The position numbers were made by a program, and so were the translations under genes. Shown here in pieces: positions 36,665 to 45,231 of a stretch of DNA of 64,000 bases. Below the pieces are notes generated by a model. The model searched no databases and was not told where the DNA came from. It saw only the letters and a program-made list of their open reading frames with translations. Origin of the DNA: Erythrobacter sp. SG61-1L (GTDB lineage Bacteria; Pseudomonadota; Alphaproteobacteria; Sphingomonadales; Sphingomonadaceae); NCBI RefSeq assembly GCF_001305965.1, contig NZ_JXQC01000003.1, forward strand, positions 2,192,664 through 2,256,663. The letters are read 5' to 3'. The number at the start of each line of letters is the position of its first letter. The first letter of the stretch is position 1.

Positions 36665-36907
36665 TCAATTGGCCGCCGAGTTACGCTCTGCCGTTTCGCT
36701 GCCGGTCTTGGCGGCATCCGCCTGTTCGGCCGTGATCTGCGCAACAGGCGCGCTGGCGGGCTTGTCGTCATCCTCGGCCATGCCCTTGCGGAAGCTGCGC
36801 AGGCCCTTGCCGAAATCGCCCATCGTTTCCGAAATCCTGCCCCGGCCGAACAGAATCAGCACCACCACGGCCACGATCAGCCAGTGCATCATGGAAAAGG
36901 AACCCAT
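36665..36907 (-). CDS. tatA: twin-arginine translocase subunit TatA
   Basis: 80 residues from the ATG at 36907. One transmembrane helix ([20 protein letters not shown]) with the FGRGRI hinge, then an amphipathic helix ([18 protein letters not shown]) and an acidic/alanine tail. This is the pore-forming component of the Tat export system. tatB and tatC would normally follow but do not appear here, where the DUF2946 gene lies downstream. The PhoD signal peptide in this window would use this system. Confidence 0.93.
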   Translation of the reverse strand: MGSFSMMHWLIVAVVVLILFGRGRISETMGDFGKGLRSFRKGMAEDDDKPASAPVAQITAEQADAAKTGSETAERNSAAN

Positions 36908-37030
36908 TTCGAATCGCTCCACCGTAAGGTCGGTATTTCTGGCGCGCCTATAACCGAACCATGCAAGGAAAGTGACAGAATTCGAGTTCGCCATTCCCCG
37001 CCCGCCCGCATCGCGCTAGTGCTCGGGGCC

Positions 37031-37444
37031 ATGGATCTAGGCCCGCTCAATCACGTCGGCGTCGCTACGCCATCCATTGCCCGCTCCGTCGCCTTCTGGC
37101 GCGGCACGATGGGCGCCACTCGCATTCACGATCCCTTCCCCATGGTCGAACAGGGTGTGACCGTGTGCTTCGTGGATACGCCCAACACTCAGATCGAACT
37201 GCTGGAGCCGCTGGGCGAGAATTCCCCCATCGCGAAATTCCTTGAGCGCAACCCGGAAGGCGGCCAGCACCACCTTGCCTTCGAAGTGCCCGACATCGCC
37301 GCCGCCCGCGCGGAATTCGAGGCACAGGGCAAGCGCATCCTCGGCCCCACCCGCATCGGCGCGCATGGCACCCCGGTGTTCTTCCTCCATCCCAGGGACA
37401 TGGGCGGCGTGCTGACCGAAATCATGGAATGGCCCAAGCGGTGA
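37031..37444 (+). CDS. mce: methylmalonyl-CoA epimerase
   Basis: 137 residues from the ATG at 37031. It belongs to the vicinal-oxygen-chelate (glyoxalase) superfamily. LNHVGVATPSI, QIELLEPLGENSPIAKFLE, GGQHHLAFEVPDI and the GTPVFFLHP end match the epimerase family. It interconverts (2R)- and (2S)-methylmalonyl-CoA between propionyl-CoA carboxylase and the mutase. It sits upstream of the mutase and pccA with a repeat in between; the three together make the propionyl-CoA to succinyl-CoA route. Confidence 0.92.
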   Translation: MDLGPLNHVGVATPSIARSVAFWRGTMGATRIHDPFPMVEQGVTVCFVDTPNTQIELLEPLGENSPIAKFLERNPEGGQHHLAFEVPDIAAARAEFEAQGKRILGPTRIGAHGTPVFFLHPRDMGGVLTEIMEWPKR

Positions 37445-37465
37445 TCGGCATTTTTCCCATTCCGT

Positions 37466-37540
37466 CCACCCTGAGCCTGTCCACGGGCTGCTTTGCCCTT
37501 CGAAGAGAAGGGCTGTGCTTCGACAAGCTCGGCACGAACG
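37466..37540. repeat. palindromic intergenic repeat, family B
   Basis: About 75 bp with inverted halves around a GCCCTTCGAAGAGAAGGGC hairpin; the right half reads CTTCGACAAGCTCGGCACGAA. Fragments of the same family occur inside the mutase gene (39206-39231) and perhaps at about 53552-53567. Confidence 0.75.
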
Positions 37541-37555
37541 GGTCTGGAATATCGA

Positions 37556-39859
37556 ATGAGCAATAAGTCCGACTGGCAGGCCCGCGCCGAAAAGGAAGCG
37601 AAGGGGGCAGACCTCACCTGGCACACGCCGGAAGGGATCGCCGTCCAGCCGCTCTACACCGCCGATGACGCGCCTGCGGACCCCGGAGTGCCCGGCTTCG
37701 CCCCCTTCACCCGCGGCCCCTATGCCAGCATGTATACGGTGCGGCCCTGGACGATCCGGCAATATGCGGGCTTCTCCACGGCGGAGGAATCGAACGCCTT
37801 TTATCGCCGCAACCTCGCCGCCGGGCAGAAAGGCCTGTCGGTCGCCTTCGATCTCGCCACCCATCGCGGCTACGATTCCGATCACCCCCGCGTTGTGGGC
37901 GATGTCGGCAAGGCAGGCGTGGCCATCGACACGGTCGAGGACATGAAGCTGCTGTTCGATGGCATCCCGCTGGCCGAAATGTCCGTTTCCATGACGATGA
38001 ATGGCGCCGTGATCCCGATCATGGCCTTCTTCATCGTCGCGGGCGAGGAACAGGGCGTGCCGCGCGCCCAGCTTTCCGGGACCATCCAGAACGACATCCT
38101 CAAGGAGTTCATGGTCCGCAACACCTATATCTATCCGCCCGAACCATCGATGCGGATCGTGAGCGACATCATCGCCTTCTGCTCGGCCGAGATGCCGAAA
38201 TTCAATTCAATCTCGATCAGCGGCTATCACATGCATGAGGCCGGGGCGACGGCAGTGCAGGAACTGGGCTTCACCATTGCCGACGGCAAGGAATATGCGA
38301 AGCGCGCCATGGAAGCCGGGCTGGACATAGACGCCTTCGCCCCGCGCCTGTCCTTCTTCTTCGGCATCGGCATGAATTTGTTCATGGAAGTGGCGAAACT
38401 GCGCGCCGCCCGCGTGCTGTGGTGCCGCGTGATGGAAGAACTGGGCGCAAAGAGCGAAAAGTCCAAGGCGCTGCGCACCCATTGCCAGACCAGCGGCGTC
38501 AGCTTGCAGGAGCAAGACCCCTATAACAACGTCATCCGCACCACGGTGGAGGCACTGGCCGCCACTCTGGGCGGGACGCAAAGCCTGCACACCAATGCGC
38601 TGGACGAGGCATTGGCCCTGCCGACCGACTTTTCCGCCCGTATCGCCCGCAACACCCAGCTTATCCTGCAGGAAGAAAGTGGCATCACCCGCGTGGCCGA
38701 TCCTTTGGGCGGGAGCTACTATGTCGAGGCGCTGACTGCCGCTCTGGTGGAGGACGCGGGCAAGCTGATCGCCGAAGTGGACGCCATGGGCGGCATGACC
38801 CGGGCCGTCGCCAGCGGCATGCCCAAGCGCAGCATCGAACAGGCCGCCGCCGCGCGTCAGGCCCGCGTGGACCGGGGCGAGGATGTGATCGTAGGCGTCA
38901 ACAAATATCGCCTCGCCGAGGAACAGCGGATCGAAACGCTGGAAGTGGACAATCACGCCGTGCGCGAAAGCCAGATTGCGCGAATTGCGGCAGTAAAGGC
39001 CGGGCGGGACGAGGCGAAGGTGCGGGCAGCACTGGCGGCGCTGACCTATGCGGCCAAAAATCCTCCCCCCTCGGGGGAGGGGGACCACCCGCAGGGTGGT
39101 GGAGGGGGTGTGCCCGAAGGCAATCCCCCACCGTCATCGCTGCGCGATGCCACCTCCCCCGGCGGGGGAGGATCGAAACAGGGCGATACCCTACCTCCTA
39201 CTCCCGCTCAGCCTGAGCCTGTCGAAGGCCACGCGCCAACCTCGCCCCACGAAACCAACCTCCTCACTCTCGCCATAGAAGCCGCCCGCGCCCGCGCCAC
39301 TCTCGGCGAAATCTCCGCCGCGCTGGAAGAAGCATTCGGCCGCTATGGCACCCAGCCCGAACCCGTCGGCGGCATCTACGGCCCGGCCCATGGCGATGAT
39401 CCGCGCTACCAGCAGGTGCTGGACGGCGTGGCCGCGGTAACCCGGCGCCTCGGCCGCAAGCCGCGTCTGCTGGTCGCGAAGATGGGGCAGGACGGGCATG
39501 ATCGCGGGGCCAATGTCATCGCCAGTGCCTTCACCGACATGGGCTTCGACGTGATCAGCGGGCCCCTGTTCCAGACCCCGGCCGAAACCGCCGCCCTCGC
39601 CCTTGCCGAAGGCGTGGACGCCGTGGGCGCCAGCAGCCTTGCCGCCGGGCACAAGACCCTCATCCCCGAACTGATCCGCCATCTGCGCGAGGCAGGCCGC
39701 GCCGACATCAAGGTAGTGGCCGGCGGCGTGATCCCGCCGCAGGACTACGACTTTCTGCGCGAGGCAGGCGTGCAGGGGATTTACGGGCCGGGCAGCAATG
39801 TGGTCGAATGCGCGGCGGATATGCTGCGGCTGTTGGGGCACAATATGGGGCCAGAATGA
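37556..39859 (+). CDS. scpA: methylmalonyl-CoA mutase, single-chain (ScpA type)
   Basis: 767 residues from the ATG at 37556. The N-terminal catalytic barrel ([43 protein letters not shown]) isomerises methylmalonyl-CoA to succinyl-CoA. The C-terminal B12-binding domain has [11 protein letters not shown] (D-x-H-x-x-G, cobalt ligand H) and [11 protein letters not shown]. The usual length is about 715-730. The extra residues sit in the linker (about residues 502-560), where nucleotides 39060-39173 are a dispersed repeat. The reading frame is preserved throughout, so activity is likely kept. Confidence 0.95.
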   Translation: MSNKSDWQARAEKEAKGADLTWHTPEGIAVQPLYTADDAPADPGVPGFAPFTRGPYASMYTVRPWTIRQYAGFSTAEESNAFYRRNLAAGQKGLSVAFDLATHRGYDSDHPRVVGDVGKAGVAIDTVEDMKLLFDGIPLAEMSVSMTMNGAVIPIMAFFIVAGEEQGVPRAQLSGTIQNDILKEFMVRNTYIYPPEPSMRIVSDIIAFCSAEMPKFNSISISGYHMHEAGATAVQELGFTIADGKEYAKRAMEAGLDIDAFAPRLSFFFGIGMNLFMEVAKLRAARVLWCRVMEELGAKSEKSKALRTHCQTSGVSLQEQDPYNNVIRTTVEALAATLGGTQSLHTNALDEALALPTDFSARIARNTQLILQEESGITRVADPLGGSYYVEALTAALVEDAGKLIAEVDAMGGMTRAVASGMPKRSIEQAAAARQARVDRGEDVIVGVNKYRLAEEQRIETLEVDNHAVRESQIARIAAVKAGRDEAKVRAALAALTYAAKNPPPSGEGDHPQGGGGGVPEGNPPPSSLRDATSPGGGGSKQGDTLPPTPAQPEPVEGHAPTSPHETNLLTLAIEAARARATLGEISAALEEAFGRYGTQPEPVGGIYGPAHGDDPRYQQVLDGVAAVTRRLGRKPRLLVAKMGQDGHDRGANVIASAFTDMGFDVISGPLFQTPAETAALALAEGVDAVGASSLAAGHKTLIPELIRHLREAGRADIKVVAGGVIPPQDYDFLREAGVQGIYGPGSNVVECAADMLRLLGHNMGPE
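39060..39173. repeat. family A repeat inserted in-frame in the mutase linker
   Basis: A 114-bp element (38 codons) whose sequence matches the reverse complement of 15390-15503. It encodes a glycine/proline-rich insert ([25 protein letters not shown]) in the linker between the two mutase domains. Confidence 0.9.
39206..39231. repeat. family B repeat fragment inside the mutase linker
   Basis: GCTCAGCCTGAGCCTGTCG and the next seven bases match the half-element of family B (37466-37540). It encodes AQPEPVEG in the same linker. Confidence 0.7.
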
Positions 39860-40266
39860 GAAGGTCGATGAAACCCTTTGTGATGCTCATGACCGCCAGC
39901 GTGCTGCTCGGGGCGTCACCCGCGCAGGCTTGTGGCTACTATGGTCCCGAACATGAAAAGCGGGAGCGTAAGGAGCAAAAGCGTTATCTCGAATATACGG
40001 ATCGCGTCGTCGATGGCGTCTGGAGAGAAGCGGAAAGAGATAAAGAGAGCAATATCGTGAGCGGCGCGATCTTGATCGAAGGGAAGGGAAAAACAGAAAA
40101 AATATCGCTGACCTTTTTTCCTGAGATCAATTGCGGCTTTCCTAGCTTCCCCCAGAACGGAGACAAAGGGACGTTCTACCTGCGTGCTGAGATAAGCACG
40201 AACGACTACTTCAACGAGGAATTAGAATACGACCTCCTCCACTTCCAGCGCCGCGAAAGACGATAA
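39856..40266 (+). CDS. small secreted protein of unknown function (cargo 1 between mcm and pccA)
   Basis: 136 residues from the ATG at 39856 (MKPFV at 39868 is possible). The start overlaps the mutase stop (ATGA). Signal peptide about 1-26 ([19 protein letters not shown]), then [22 protein letters not shown], very charged, and INCGFPSFP near the middle. Codon use and base composition are less GC-rich than the neighbours', suggesting recent acquisition. No domain recognised. It ends 2 nt before the chimeric pccA-mcm ORF. Confidence 0.65.
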   Translation: MRRSMKPFVMLMTASVLLGASPAQACGYYGPEHEKRERKEQKRYLEYTDRVVDGVWREAERDKESNIVSGAILIEGKGKTEKISLTFFPEINCGFPSFPQNGDKGTFYLRAEISTNDYFNEELEYDLLHFQRRERR

Positions 40267-40268
40267 AG

Positions 40269-40457
40269 ATGTTCACCAAAATCCTCATCGCAAATCGCGG
40301 CGTGATCCCGCCGCAGGATTGCGATTTCCTGCACGAGACATGCGTTAAGAGGATTTACGGGCCGGGCAGCAATGTGGTCGAATGCGCTGCGGATATGCTG
40401 CGGCTGTTGGGGCACAATATGCCGCCTGTGGGCGAAGAAGCGGACTTGGCGGAATGA
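40269..40457 (+). pseudogene. chimeric remnant: 5' end of pccA fused to 3' end of mcm
   Basis: The first eleven residues (MFTKILIANRG) equal the start of PccA; at a GGCG junction near 40299 the frame switches to VIPPQDCDFL ... [13 protein letters not shown], the last part of the mutase. Nucleotides 40299-40420 match 39725-39846. The 62-residue product would lack every active site, so it is a rearrangement fossil, although the ORF is intact and its stop overlaps the next start (ATGA). Confidence 0.85.
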
Positions 40458-41311
40458 GGCGCCTGCCCATCGCGATCCTGCTTGCGGTTGCCTCCACAGC
40501 CTGCGCGGCGCAGGAGCCGCCGGCAACGTCCGCGGCAACTCCCATCGTCATCGGCGAGAGCCGCGTCCTCGATTCCGCGGTGATGGGCACGAAGCGGACA
40601 ATCAACGTCTCGCTGCCCCCGGATTACGCGGAGGAAGGAAAGACCTATCCGGTCCTCTATCTGCTCGATGGCGGAGTGGATCAGGATTTCCTGACCGTGA
40701 CCGGGGCGATGCGCCTCGACGCCATGTGGGGCCGTTCGCGCGATGCGATCGTCGTCGGGATCCAATCCGTCGATCGCCGGGCCGAACTGACCGGGCCGAC
40801 CAGCGACCCCGACTTGCTCGCCACCTATCCGACCGCCGGCCAGTCGGAGCAATTCCGCCGCTTCCTCGGCGACGAGGTCGTTCCCTTCGTCGAGAGCCAT
40901 TATCGCACCAACGGCGAGAGCGGGGTGATCGGGGAATCGCTGGCCGGTCTGTTCGTTCTGGAGACCTGGCTGCGCCAGCCGCGCCTGTTCACCCGCTATG
41001 TAGCGATCTCTCCCAGCCTGTGGTGGGACCATGAAAAGCTCACCCGGCTGGCGCCGCAATTGCTGCGCGGAAGCGATATTCGTCCCCCGCTCGCCCTGGT
41101 GACCGAAAACGAGGGCGGGGAAATGGCAGCGGTCGCCGATCGCTTTGCGGCGCTGCTGCCCGGCTCTGCCTGTCATGCCCCGCAAACGGCCTATGGCCAT
41201 GCGACGATCTATCATGCGATGACGCCCGCTGCGCTGCAGTTCCTGTTCCCGCCTGAACAAGCGCCGCCTCCCGAATACGGATTCGAGGTTCCATGTTCTC
41301 CAAGATCCTGA
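40454..41311 (+). CDS. alpha/beta-hydrolase, esterase D / IroE-like family (cargo 2)
   Basis: 285 residues. A signal peptide with a cysteine (LLAVASTACAAQ) suggests export, possibly as a lipoprotein. The esterase-D-like fold has YPVLYLLDGG, the nucleophile elbow GESLAG, and a late histidine (YGHATIYHAM). Relatives cleave ester bonds of siderophores or act on small acyl esters. It overlaps the pccA start by 19 nt. Its place between mcm and pccA seems to result from the same rearrangement as the chimeric ORF. Confidence 0.85.
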   Translation: MRRLPIAILLAVASTACAAQEPPATSAATPIVIGESRVLDSAVMGTKRTINVSLPPDYAEEGKTYPVLYLLDGGVDQDFLTVTGAMRLDAMWGRSRDAIVVGIQSVDRRAELTGPTSDPDLLATYPTAGQSEQFRRFLGDEVVPFVESHYRTNGESGVIGESLAGLFVLETWLRQPRLFTRYVAISPSLWWDHEKLTRLAPQLLRGSDIRPPLALVTENEGGEMAAVADRFAALLPGSACHAPQTAYGHATIYHAMTPAALQFLFPPEQAPPPEYGFEVPCSPRS

Positions 41312-43290
41312 TCGCCAATCGCGGCGAGATCGCCTGCCGGATCATCCGCACCGCGCGGCGCATGGGGATCGCCACGGTGGCGGTCTATTCCGATGCCGAT
41401 GCGCGCAGCCCGCATGTGAAGCTGGCGGATGAGGCGGTGCATATCGGCCCCTCCCCCGCCGCGCAGAGCTATCTCCTGCCCGACAGGATCATCGCCGCCT
41501 GCAAGGCCACCGGGGCCGAGGCGGTCCATCCGGGCTATGGCTTTCTGTCCGAGAGAGCGAGCTTCGTGGAGGCGCTGGAGGCGGAAGGGATCGCCTTTAT
41601 CGGCCCGCCCCCCAATGCCATCGCGGCCATGGGCGACAAGATCGAGAGCAAGAAGCTGGCGCTCAAGGCAGGCGTGAATGTCGTCCCCGGCTTCGTCGGC
41701 GAGATCGAGGATACGGAACACGCCGTCCGCATTGCGGGCGAGATTACCTATCCGGTGATGATGAAGGCCAGCGCGGGCGGGGGCGGCAAGGGGATGCGCC
41801 TTGCATGGTCCGAACAGGACGTGCGCGAAGGCTTCGAAAGCGTGAAGCGCGAGGGCCTCAACTCCTTCGGGGATGACCGCGTCTTCATCGAGAAATTCAT
41901 CGAAAGCCCGCGCCATATCGAAATCCAGGTTCTGGGCGACCGTCATGGCAATATCGTCCACCTGAACGAGCGTGAATGCTCCATCCAGCGCCGCCACCAG
42001 AAGGTGGTGGAGGAAGCCCCTTCGCCCTTCGTGACGCCGGAAATGCGCGCCCGCATGGGGGCGCAGGCCGTCGCGCTGGCGCGGGCGGTAGGCTATCATT
42101 CGGCAGGCACGGTGGAACTGATCGTCAGCGGCGCGGACCCGACTGGCGAGAGCTTCTATTTCCTCGAAATGAACACTCGTCTGCAGGTGGAACACCCCGT
42201 TACCGAGGCGATCACCGGGATCGATCTGGTGGAACAGATGATCCGCGTTGCGGCGGGCGAGGCCCTGCCCTTCACGCAGCAAGACATCGGGATCGACGGC
42301 TGGGCCATCGAGAACCGCGTCTATGCCGAAGATCCCTATCGCGCCTTCCTGCCCAGCACCGGGCGGCTGGTGCACTACGTTCCTCCCCCTCCCCGTGCCG
42401 GGGAGGAACAGGGTTATGTGCGGATCGACGATGGCGTTGCCGAAGGCGGCGAAGTCTCGATCTTCTACGATCCCATGATCGCCAAGCTGATTACCTGGGC
42501 TCCCACGCGGGACGAGGCGGCGGACCTGCAGGTGCAGGCGCTGGACGCCTTCCGCATCGAAGGGCCGGGCAACAATCTCCACTTCCTCTCTGCCCTGATG
42601 CAGCACCCCCGCTTCCGTGCGGGCGAACTGACCACGGGCTTCATCGCCGAGGAATATCCCGAAGGTTTCACCGGCGCCCCGGCCTCGCCCGAATTGCTGC
42701 GCGCCCTTGCCGCTATTGCGGGCACGATCGCCACGATCAATGCGGACCGGGCGCGCCGGATCGCCGGGCAACTCAACGGCCCACCCGCCCCTCCGGGTGA
42801 CTGGCAGGTGAGCATCGACGGGCAGGATCATGCGGTCAGCATCGAGGAAGATGCGATCACCGTGGATGGCCAGCCGGTGGACGTGGCCTTCGAATATACG
42901 CCGGGGGACCGGATCATCCTTGCCGAACTGGATGGCGAGCCGCTGACCGTTCAGGTCGCCCCCCAAAGGCTCGGTTATGTGCTGTCTACGCGCGGGTTCA
43001 GTCGCTTTGTGCGCACGCTGAACGCCCGTTATGCCGCCTTGAGCGCACATATGATCGAGAAGGAAGCGCCCGACCTTTCGCGCCTGCTGATTTGCCCGAT
43101 GCCCGGACTTCTCGTGGCTTTACATGTGGTTGAAGGGCAGGCCGTCGAACCCGGCCAGCCCCTCGCCACGGTGGAGGCAATGAAGATGGAAAACATCCTC
43201 CGCGCCGAAAAATCAGGTACAATCAAGCAGATAAACGCCGCCATCGGCGCCAGTCTGGCAGTCGATGCCGTGATCCTGGAACTGGATTAG
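41293..43290 (+). CDS. pccA: propionyl-CoA (acyl-CoA) carboxylase alpha subunit, biotin carboxylase plus BCCP
   Basis: 665 residues. The N-terminal biotin carboxylase has MFSKILIANRGEIACRII, the ATP-grasp glycine loop (KASAGGGGKGMRLA), and FLEMNTRLQVEHPVTE. The middle is a linker. The C-terminal biotinyl domain has EAMKMEN with K631 as the biotin site. It carboxylates biotin for propionyl-CoA carboxylase, whose beta subunit is not in the window. A short insertion (PPPPRAGEEQ, about residues 364-373) coincides with a hairpin repeat. Together with the epimerase and mutase it forms the propionate route. Confidence 0.94.
   Translation: MFSKILIANRGEIACRIIRTARRMGIATVAVYSDADARSPHVKLADEAVHIGPSPAAQSYLLPDRIIAACKATGAEAVHPGYGFLSERASFVEALEAEGIAFIGPPPNAIAAMGDKIESKKLALKAGVNVVPGFVGEIEDTEHAVRIAGEITYPVMMKASAGGGGKGMRLAWSEQDVREGFESVKREGLNSFGDDRVFIEKFIESPRHIEIQVLGDRHGNIVHLNERECSIQRRHQKVVEEAPSPFVTPEMRARMGAQAVALARAVGYHSAGTVELIVSGADPTGESFYFLEMNTRLQVEHPVTEAITGIDLVEQMIRVAAGEALPFTQQDIGIDGWAIENRVYAEDPYRAFLPSTGRLVHYVPPPPRAGEEQGYVRIDDGVAEGGEVSIFYDPMIAKLITWAPTRDEAADLQVQALDAFRIEGPGNNLHFLSALMQHPRFRAGELTTGFIAEEYPEGFTGAPASPELLRALAAIAGTIATINADRARRIAGQLNGPPAPPGDWQVSIDGQDHAVSIEEDAITVDGQPVDVAFEYTPGDRIILAELDGEPLTVQVAPQRLGYVLSTRGFSRFVRTLNARYAALSAHMIEKEAPDLSRLLICPMPGLLVALHVVEGQAVEPGQPLATVEAMKMENILRAEKSGTIKQINAAIGASLAVDAVILELD
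42379..42409. repeat. small perfect inverted repeat inside pccA
   Basis: GTTCCTCCCC (42379-42388) and GGGGAGGAAC (42400-42409) are perfect 10-bp inverted arms separated by 11 nt. They encode the PPPPRAGEE insert, resembling the dispersed C-rich repeats of this genome. Confidence 0.65.
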
Positions 43291-43320
43291 GCCGCCGAAA
43301 AGCTTCGGCCCTGCCCAAAC

Positions 43321-45081
43321 TCACTTCCCGACGAATACTCCATTGACCGAATAATAGGGGAAGTCCCAGGTGTTGGTGGCATCCGGTGCCTGCCAAGTGA
43401 TACCGAACGCACCCACCATCTCGGTCGCGCCCGGCCCGAAAAGCCCGCCTCTCATCGACCCTGCCAATGGCCGAACGATGTCGTGGTTATAATCCATCGA
43501 AAGCGTGAATATCGAGCGGTTCGCCGAGTCCAGCGATCCGTAACCAGTGAAATTGCCGAAGTTTTTGGTTGCATTCGTGTCCGCATCCCGGCCCACCACG
43601 GAAGAAAGACCGCCCGAGATAGAACCGCTGGAAAAGTCGACCGTGAATGTACCCTGCCCGCTCAATGCATAAAGATTGGCATCCTTGCCGTTCGTGTCGC
43701 TTGCATTGCCGTAGATCGAACCCCTGTAAGTCGCCGAACCGGTGTGGGGCAGGAGATTGGGCTGCGTAAAAAGCCCATAGACGATATAGTCGGACTGGCG
43801 CGTTGACGGGACATCCGGCGTATCATGCTCGTAAATGGCAAAGCTGCTGTAAGTCAGCTTCACCTCCGGGTTGGCATCCCCCCATTTGAACATCCGCAGC
43901 ACATCGTCATTCGATGAACTGAAACTGTCGAAAGCGGCAAAATCAGGATCGGAAAAACGATCGGCCGCGCGGAAGGTCTGGACCACGTTGCCGGCAGGCC
44001 CGATTATGCCATAGGTCTTGGCATCGAGATCGAACCTCATTCCCTTCGGCCCATAATAGCCCGAGTTGGCGAAGGTCGACGGAAGATCGAAGCGACCGGT
44101 CAGATCGGCCAACTTCGCGAAGGCGGCAGAGCTGTTCCCACTCTTTACGCCGGTAATCGCACCCACGCCCACTGCGGTCGAATTCGATTGAGGGCGGACT
44201 TCCCAGGTCGCACCGACTTCATCCGCATTCGGGCCATAGAAGCGCCCGGCAATCGTCCCGCGCATGGCTTCGAAATAATTATAACCGAATTCACCGCTGA
44301 AACTGTTGCCGCTGCCGGAAAGCGTTGCAGTGAGGAAGAAGTCATAATCTCCGGACTTCGTCCCGCCGACCGGATCGAACTCATACATCTTGCCGTCCCC
44401 GGCCAACTTGCCAGTCGCGAAATCGACCGTGAGGTTGCCCGATCCACCATAGGCCCAGGGCTGGCCATAAAGCAGAACCCCGTTGACCAGGATCGCATAG
44501 TCGGCCGCACCCGTCCGGGGCAGGGAGGCATTGGGGGTTTCAACGCCGTAAGTGGCGACAGAAACGCTGTAATCGACTGAGCTGCTGTTCTCGACCACAT
44601 ATTGCCACAGGGCAGATGTGACGTAGCGCGTCGACGCGACCGGGGCGGAATTATCCACCCGTGACAGGGTCTGTATCGTGTCGCCATTTTCCTTCACCAT
44701 CAGGACGACACCACCGCCACTGTTCGCCTGATCGATATCCGACTGAAGGAAAGTGGTGGTCTTGCCGCCACCGGAAAGGCGGTAACTCTTTGCAGACGCA
44801 TCGTAATCGATCGTCAGGCCGCTCCGCGAAGTTGAAGACGAAGTCAGCCCGTCAAGCGTGAAGCGCCCCTTCGCCTGGACGGAATCGTTGGTGAAGCTCT
44901 CATTCTTCGAAAGGGTGACGAGGTCCGCATTGGCGCTGCTTGGGAAGCTCGATCCGCCTCCGCCGCCCGAACTGCCGCCGCCACCGGGCGGATTAGGCGT
45001 GGAATTCGTTCCGCCACCGCCTCCGCATGCCGATACAAGCAGTGCCGAACCAAAAATCGCAATCGCGCCGCGACGCCCCAT
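43321..45081 (-). CDS. surface lipoprotein with two transferrin-binding-protein-B-like barrels
   Basis: 586 residues. A lipobox (LLVSACGGGG) is followed by a glycine/serine-rich flexible linker (about 20-50). The rest is beta-rich with two repeats, each closing with a TbpB-type motif: GTIAGRFYGPNADEVGATW (about 265-285) and GSMRGGLFGPGATEMVGAFGITW (near the C-terminus). This is the TbpB beta-barrel architecture of Slam-exported lipoproteins that bind host or environmental iron or haem proteins. No Slam gene or TbpA-type receptor is next to it, so ligand and export route are open. Confidence 0.75.
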   Translation of the reverse strand: MGRRGAIAIFGSALLVSACGGGGGTNSTPNPPGGGGSSGGGGGSSFPSSANADLVTLSKNESFTNDSVQAKGRFTLDGLTSSSTSRSGLTIDYDASAKSYRLSGGGKTTTFLQSDIDQANSGGGVVLMVKENGDTIQTLSRVDNSAPVASTRYVTSALWQYVVENSSSVDYSVSVATYGVETPNASLPRTGAADYAILVNGVLLYGQPWAYGGSGNLTVDFATGKLAGDGKMYEFDPVGGTKSGDYDFFLTATLSGSGNSFSGEFGYNYFEAMRGTIAGRFYGPNADEVGATWEVRPQSNSTAVGVGAITGVKSGNSSAAFAKLADLTGRFDLPSTFANSGYYGPKGMRFDLDAKTYGIIGPAGNVVQTFRAADRFSDPDFAAFDSFSSSNDDVLRMFKWGDANPEVKLTYSSFAIYEHDTPDVPSTRQSDYIVYGLFTQPNLLPHTGSATYRGSIYGNASDTNGKDANLYALSGQGTFTVDFSSGSISGGLSSVVGRDADTNATKNFGNFTGYGSLDSANRSIFTLSMDYNHDIVRPLAGSMRGGLFGPGATEMVGAFGITWQAPDATNTWDFPYYSVNGVFVGK

Positions 45082-45231
45082 ACGCCCCCCATGAGCTGGT
45101 GACAGAATTAAGCCGCCCCGCAGTGGCGACCAAATTCTGCTAATTCATGCGGGGAGATAGAATGGCAATCAGGGTTGGAACCAGTCTCGTCCGAAACGGA
45201 GACATTGCCTCGAACGGCAGGTTCGCCCCGC

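Noticed and set aside
40269..40457. Chimeric ORF as a functional gene
   Set aside because: It contains only eleven PccA residues and the last mutase helices; no active site can form.
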